The notes under the pieces were generated by a model. It was not told where the DNA came from, searched no databases, and saw only the letters and a program-made list of their open reading frames with translations. Of a DNA stretch of 46,273 bases, positions 42,966-46,273 are shown piece by piece; the stretch's first letter is position 1; each line of letters starts with the position of its first letter. Source of the DNA: Bacteroidales bacterium (GTDB taxonomy: Bacteria; Bacteroidota; Bacteroidia; Bacteroidales; UBA12170). The stretch covers positions 1-46,273 of the forward strand of contig JAGGUP010000001.1 of the NCBI GenBank assembly GCA_021158405.1, written 5' to 3'. The position numbers were made by a program, and so were the translations under genes.

Positions 42966-44789
42966 TTAACTATTCATTGAAATTAAAAATTCTTCGTTAC
43001 TTTTAGTATAAGTAATCTTATCTTTAATAAACTCCATAGCTTCTATAGGATTCATATCGGCTAAATGATTTCTTAAAATCCAAATACGTTGTAACATATC
43101 CTTATCTACTAATAAATCATCGCGACGTGTGCTTGATGCAACAATATCAATAGCAGGGAAAATTCGTTTATTGGATAATTTTCTATCAAGCTGTAGCTCC
43201 ATATTTCCGGTTCCTTTAAACTCCTCAAAAATAACCTCATCCATTTTTGATCCTGTATCTGTAAGAGCAGTTGCAATAATAGTTAAAGAACCGCCATTTT
43301 CAATCTGACGAGCAGCGCCAAAGAAACGTTTTGGTTTTTGTAAGGCATTGGCTTCAACACCTCCTGACAATACTTTTCCCGAAGAAGGACTTACGGTATT
43401 GTAAGCGCGAGCAAGCCGTGTAATGGAATCCAATAAAATAACTACATCGTGTCCGCATTCCACCATTCTTTTCGCTTTTTCCAAAACGATATTAGCAATT
43501 TTTACATGGCGATCGGCAGGTTCGTCAAAAGTAGAAGCTATAACCTCAGCTTTTACACTTCTTTGCATATCGGTAACTTCTTCAGGGCGCTCATCAATAA
43601 GTAATATCATCAAATAAGCTTCCGGATGATTTGCTGCTATTGCATTCGCTACATCTTTTAGAAGAACTGTTTTACCGGTTTTTGGTTGAGCCACAATTAA
43701 GCCACGCTGACCTTTTCCAATGGGTGCAAATAAATCAATCATACGAGCAGAAATATTTTCTTCTGCATGACCCGTCAAATTAAATTTCTTATTTGGAAAA
43801 AGAGGAGTGAGGTAATCAAAAGGAATCCTATCACGTGCATCTTCAGGTAGTTTGCCATTGATATAACTCACTTTAATTAATGGAAAATATTTTTCTCCTT
43901 CTTTTGGAGGACGGATACTTCCTTCAATGGTGTCGCCTGTTTTTAAACCAAAAAGCTTGATTTGCGATTGCGAGACATAAATATCATCAGGAGAATTGAG
44001 ATAATTATAATCTGAAGAGCGCAAAAAACCATAACCATCAGGCATAATTTCTAAAACTCCTTCACTATTAATAATACCTTCCACTTCATGTGCAAACTTG
44101 GGCTTTTCTACTTGAGGTTTAACAACACGTTCTTGTCGGGGGCGTGGCCTTTCAACAGGTTTTTCTATCGATTCCTCTTTCTCGTTAGAAATTTTAATCG
44201 CTTGCTGAATTTCATCCTCTTTTTTAATAGTTTCTGAAAGAGGATCAGTTTCTGCCAAAGTCTCTTTTATCACTGATTTTTGTTCCGCAACTTCCTCATC
44301 TGTTTTAGTAGCTGACTCAATTTTCTTACGTCCTCGTGGACGAGGATTTGGTTTTGATCTTTTGATAGGAGCTGATTTATCTTGCTTTTCTGCAGGTTCA
44401 GTAGTCTCTATTTTAGCATTTTCTTCTTTTATAATAGAAGCGTTTTCAAGCTTTGAACTTTGATTTTCTTTAGGTTTTGGTATTGCTTTTCTTTCTTGAG
44501 GCTTTTTTACATTGGTTGAAGTAGCAGAGTCTTTTGGAGAAATTTTAGCAGGAAAAGAGGATCCTTCCGGTTTTTTTTGAATCCGTTGGCGCTTTTCGCG
44601 AATGTTTCTTTTCGATTCGGTTTTTTCTTTTTCCAGAATATCGTTGCTAGGATTAAGAGCTTGCTGATCTAAAATTTTGTAAATTAAATCTTGTTTAGGA
44701 AGCTTTTCGTACTTAGGAACATTAAGGTTTTTAGCGATTTCTTTCAATTCAGGAAGTAGCTTCCCATTGAGTTCGATAATATCGTACAT
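42966..44789 (-). CDS. rho: Transcription termination factor Rho
   Basis: Rho of 607 residues, longer than the 419 of E. coli because of a charged, low-complexity insertion (about 50-235, rich in Lys, Glu, Pro and Arg) between the N-terminal Rho_N domain ([18 protein letters not shown]) and the cold-shock-like RNA-binding domain ([16 protein letters not shown]). The C-terminal hexamer ATPase has AQPKTGKT near 370, [25 protein letters not shown] and [16 protein letters not shown]. Long insertions are common in Bacteroidota Rho proteins and may aid RNA binding or phase separation (inference). Confidence 0.96.
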   Translation of the reverse strand: MYDIIELNGKLLPELKEIAKNLNVPKYEKLPKQDLIYKILDQQALNPSNDILEKEKTESKRNIREKRQRIQKKPEGSSFPAKISPKDSATSTNVKKPQERKAIPKPKENQSSKLENASIIKEENAKIETTEPAEKQDKSAPIKRSKPNPRPRGRKKIESATKTDEEVAEQKSVIKETLAETDPLSETIKKEDEIQQAIKISNEKEESIEKPVERPRPRQERVVKPQVEKPKFAHEVEGIINSEGVLEIMPDGYGFLRSSDYNYLNSPDDIYVSQSQIKLFGLKTGDTIEGSIRPPKEGEKYFPLIKVSYINGKLPEDARDRIPFDYLTPLFPNKKFNLTGHAEENISARMIDLFAPIGKGQRGLIVAQPKTGKTVLLKDVANAIAANHPEAYLMILLIDERPEEVTDMQRSVKAEVIASTFDEPADRHVKIANIVLEKAKRMVECGHDVVILLDSITRLARAYNTVSPSSGKVLSGGVEANALQKPKRFFGAARQIENGGSLTIIATALTDTGSKMDEVIFEEFKGTGNMELQLDRKLSNKRIFPAIDIVASSTRRDDLLVDKDMLQRIWILRNHLADMNPIEAMEFIKDKITYTKSNEEFLISMNS

Positions 44790-44883
44790 GATAATTGTTT
44801 AAATATTTTTTTATTGTATTAGAAGTAATCTACAGAAATAGATAAATTGAATTTTCTCGAAATTTATTGGAATAATTGAATAG

Positions 44884-44891
44884 CAAAAATA
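44884..44891 (-). promoter_or_regulatory. -7 promoter box of rho
   Basis: On the minus strand TATTTTTG matches TAnnTTTG. It implies an untranslated leader of about 85-90 bases before rho, long enough for autoregulation of the kind known for rho in other bacteria, though no structure was identified. Confidence 0.4.
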
Positions 44892-44923
44892 CAAAAAATA
44901 ATATACGAAATGTAAAAAAAGAT

Positions 44924-44955
44924 ATTTCCTATAAAAATAAATGCCCTTATCTTTG
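44924..44955 (+). promoter_or_regulatory. Promoter of the DUF4293 gene
   Basis: TATCTTTG at 44948-44955 matches TAnnTTTG, with TTTC at 44924-44927 as a one-mismatch -33 element 20 bases upstream. The -7 box lies inside the longest possible reading frame, so translation must begin downstream, at 44977. Confidence 0.65.
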
Positions 44956-44976
44956 CGATCTAAAATTTTTGTAATT

Positions 44977-45459
44977 ATGATTCAACGAATTCAATCCGTA
45001 TATCTGGCTCTGGTCGCTATAGCCAGTACACTTATGCTTATTCCTTTTGAAAAAATGCCTTTGGCTGATTTTTATGGCGAAACCATTAGTTTTCATTTTC
45101 ATAGCCTTTATATAGAGAATCTTATCCCGGGAGAAACTAGTCCATTTTCAATGTATTTCACTTGGCCTTTGGTCGCAGCACTTGTTTTAATTACGTTTTT
45201 TGCATTGATATCTATCTTTTTGTATAAAAATCGTGCTAAGCAAATGTTATGGATAAAAATCAATATTTTTATTTCAATCATTCTTTTAGGTGGATTCTTC
45301 TTTGGTTATATAAATACTCTTGAAGGAAAATTAGGCGTTCAGGCTATCTATCATATGAATAGTTTTTTGCCTGCTCTTATCTTATTGTTTTTGGTATTGG
45401 CATTTAGAAGTGTGAAAAAGGACGAAAAATTTGTAAAATCAATGGATAGATTACGCTAA
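44977..45459 (+). CDS. DUF4293 four-helix membrane protein
   Basis: From ATG 44977 (MIQRIQSVYLALVAIAST), the standard family N terminus, the protein has 160 residues and four membrane helices (about 7-25, 62-82, 89-112 and 123-145) with a basic tail. An upstream in-frame ATG at 44941 is rejected because the promoter -7 box overlaps it. DUF4293 is found almost only in Bacteroidota, and its function is unknown. It converges with the phosphoesterase gene, overlapping it by four bases at the 3' ends, and is divergent from rho. Confidence 0.88.
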   Translation: MIQRIQSVYLALVAIASTLMLIPFEKMPLADFYGETISFHFHSLYIENLIPGETSPFSMYFTWPLVAALVLITFFALISIFLYKNRAKQMLWIKINIFISIILLGGFFFGYINTLEGKLGVQAIYHMNSFLPALILLFLVLAFRSVKKDEKFVKSMDRLR

Positions 45460-45956
45460 TTCTCTTTACGAGGAGCGTCATACACTTCCAAATCCTCAAT
45501 CCTATTTCCATCAATTTTAAATCGCAACATGGTTATTCGTTGGTGAATGCCTTGTATACCAGCAGATCCGGGATTCATATGAAGCAAATTAAGCGATGGG
45601 TCGTTCATTACTTTGAGTATATGCGAATGCCCGCTAATAAATAGTTGTATCTGTTCCTCTTTCAGTTTTTTCTTAATTCCTGAATGATAATGCCCCGGAT
45701 AACCGCCAATATGAGTAAGCATTACTTTTACTTTATCACAATAGAAAATTTCCGTTCCCTTAAGCTCTAATCTAATATTTGTACCATCAATATTTCCCCA
45801 GACTGCCTTGGTTGGTTTAAATTGCTTTAAACGATCCAGGATTCCAATAGAACCAATATCACCGGCATGCCAAATTTCATCCACTTCTTTAAAGAAACTT
45901 TCTAACTTGGGATGATAATAAGAGTGTGTATCTGAAAGTAAACCTATAAATTTCAC
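45456..45956 (-). CDS. YfcE/MJ0936-like metallophosphoesterase
   Basis: The 166-residue protein carries the metallophosphoesterase motifs in order: SDTH (8-11), GDIG, GNID, a metal-binding His in LTHIGGYPGH, and GHSH. Small proteins of this group are manganese-dependent phosphodiesterases, active on artificial diesters and sometimes on cyclic nucleotides; the physiological substrate is unknown. Its last bases overlap the end of the convergent DUF4293 gene. Confidence 0.92.
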   Translation of the reverse strand: MKFIGLLSDTHSYYHPKLESFFKEVDEIWHAGDIGSIGILDRLKQFKPTKAVWGNIDGTNIRLELKGTEIFYCDKVKVMLTHIGGYPGHYHSGIKKKLKEEQIQLFISGHSHILKVMNDPSLNLLHMNPGSAGIQGIHQRITMLRFKIDGNRIEDLEVYDAPRKEN

Positions 45957-45973
45957 TGTTTAGATTTTAAGTG

Positions 45974-45981
45974 CAAATCTA
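45974..45981 (-). promoter_or_regulatory. -7 promoter box of the metallophosphoesterase gene
   Basis: On the minus strand TAGATTTG matches TAnnTTTG, 17 bases before the start codon. The -33 region is not clear. Confidence 0.45.
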
Positions 45982-46071
45982 AATGCTTTGAGAGTCAAAA
46001 AAAAATCAATTTTAAAGCTGGAAATTGAAATCTGGCATAGTTCTTGGATTTTCTCTCCAAAACTTAAAGTT

Positions 46072-46273
46072 ATGTATAAAAAGATTTTTTTTCTAATGGC
46101 ATTGGCGGCTATTTTCTCCTCCTGTGTTACGGGTAAGTATTCACAAATTAATCATTCCAGATTTTATCAGGAAGATTATCCGGGAAATGTTTTTAAGACA
46201 AAGGTATTCAATGCAAATGATAGTATATCAGAACTATTCGTGCAAGTTGATATAAACGCATTGGCTGTTTTAA
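46072..46273 (+). CDS. Lipoprotein, N-terminal part only (cut by the window end)
   Basis: The ATG at 46072 opens a frame that runs off the window after 67 codons. It begins with a lipoprotein signal (MYKKIFFLMALAAIFSSC, lipobox FSSC). The following residues, with SRFYQEDYPG and FNANDSISELFVQV, recall the N-terminal beta-sandwich part of GWxTD-domain lipoproteins of Bacteroidota, but the diagnostic GWxTD motif would lie outside the window, so this is only a suggestion. Confidence 0.75.
   Translation, partial: MYKKIFFLMALAAIFSSCVTGKYSQINHSRFYQEDYPGNVFKTKVFNANDSISELFVQVDINALAVL

Noticed and set aside
44941-44976. Extended ATG start for the DUF4293 protein
   Set aside because: The -7 promoter element overlaps this stretch and family members begin with MIQRIQ.
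1-46273. tRNA, rRNA, CRISPR arrays, insertion sequences and prophage genes
   Set aside because: I looked for tRNA arm motifs, regularly spaced repeats, transposase and integrase motifs and saw none; a short or unusual element could still be missed by eye.

Overview
The window looks like a chromosomal segment of a low-GC member of the Bacteroidota, probably Bacteroidales or Marinilabiliales. The reasons are a short 287-residue RpoD-type primary sigma factor, a Rho with a long charged insertion, a DUF4293 protein, cytosolic peptidase M49, and -7 promoter boxes of the Bacteroidota form TAnnTTTG in front of many genes. No tRNA, rRNA, CRISPR array, transposase or phage gene was seen. Placement below phylum is inference.

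Layout: (1) 1-3690, two tandem paralogous lipoproteins that share an N-terminal module but carry different C-terminal domains, ending in near-identical terminators. (2) 3701-9267, minus-strand housekeeping: DUF2062 protein, rhomboid protease, primary sigma factor, DEAD-box helicase, dipeptidyl peptidase III. (3) 9451-14517, a plus-strand exopolysaccharide operon of three GT2 enzymes (one with a processive-type QRRRW motif), a GT-B enzyme and a hexapeptide acyltransferase. (4) 14623-21335, YchF, an endonuclease/phosphatase-family protein, an orphan NtrC-type regulator, FabG, Ste24-like peptidase and Pcm. (5) 21572-31954, a polysaccharide cluster: two convergent initiating sugar transferases and a minus-strand string of Wzz-like protein, GT2, acyltransferase, two GT4 enzymes and two O-antigen polymerase/ligase-like membrane proteins. 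No flippase, export channel or nucleotide-sugar gene is in the window.

(6) 32137-38381, a TetR-controlled plus-strand operon of beta-barrel protein, LolD-like ATPase, two FtsX-type permeases and a LolA-like carrier. It looks like a complete trans-envelope lipid or lipoprotein trafficking machine. Between the last permease and the carrier sits a small four-helix-bundle (23S intervening-sequence family) gene enclosed by 21-bp imperfect inverted repeats, which looks like a tiny mobile cassette inserted into the operon. (7) 38389-46273, methylmalonyl-CoA decarboxylase-like protein, APS-type CysH, a 510-bp non-coding gap with inverted repeats, Mpl, a paraoxonase-like lipoprotein, Rho, DUF4293 protein, a YfcE-like phosphoesterase and the start of another lipoprotein.

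The most notable items are the inverted-repeat-bounded four-helix-bundle cassette, the Lol-like envelope module around it, and the modular lipoprotein pair with a possible Cys-Gln thioester domain.
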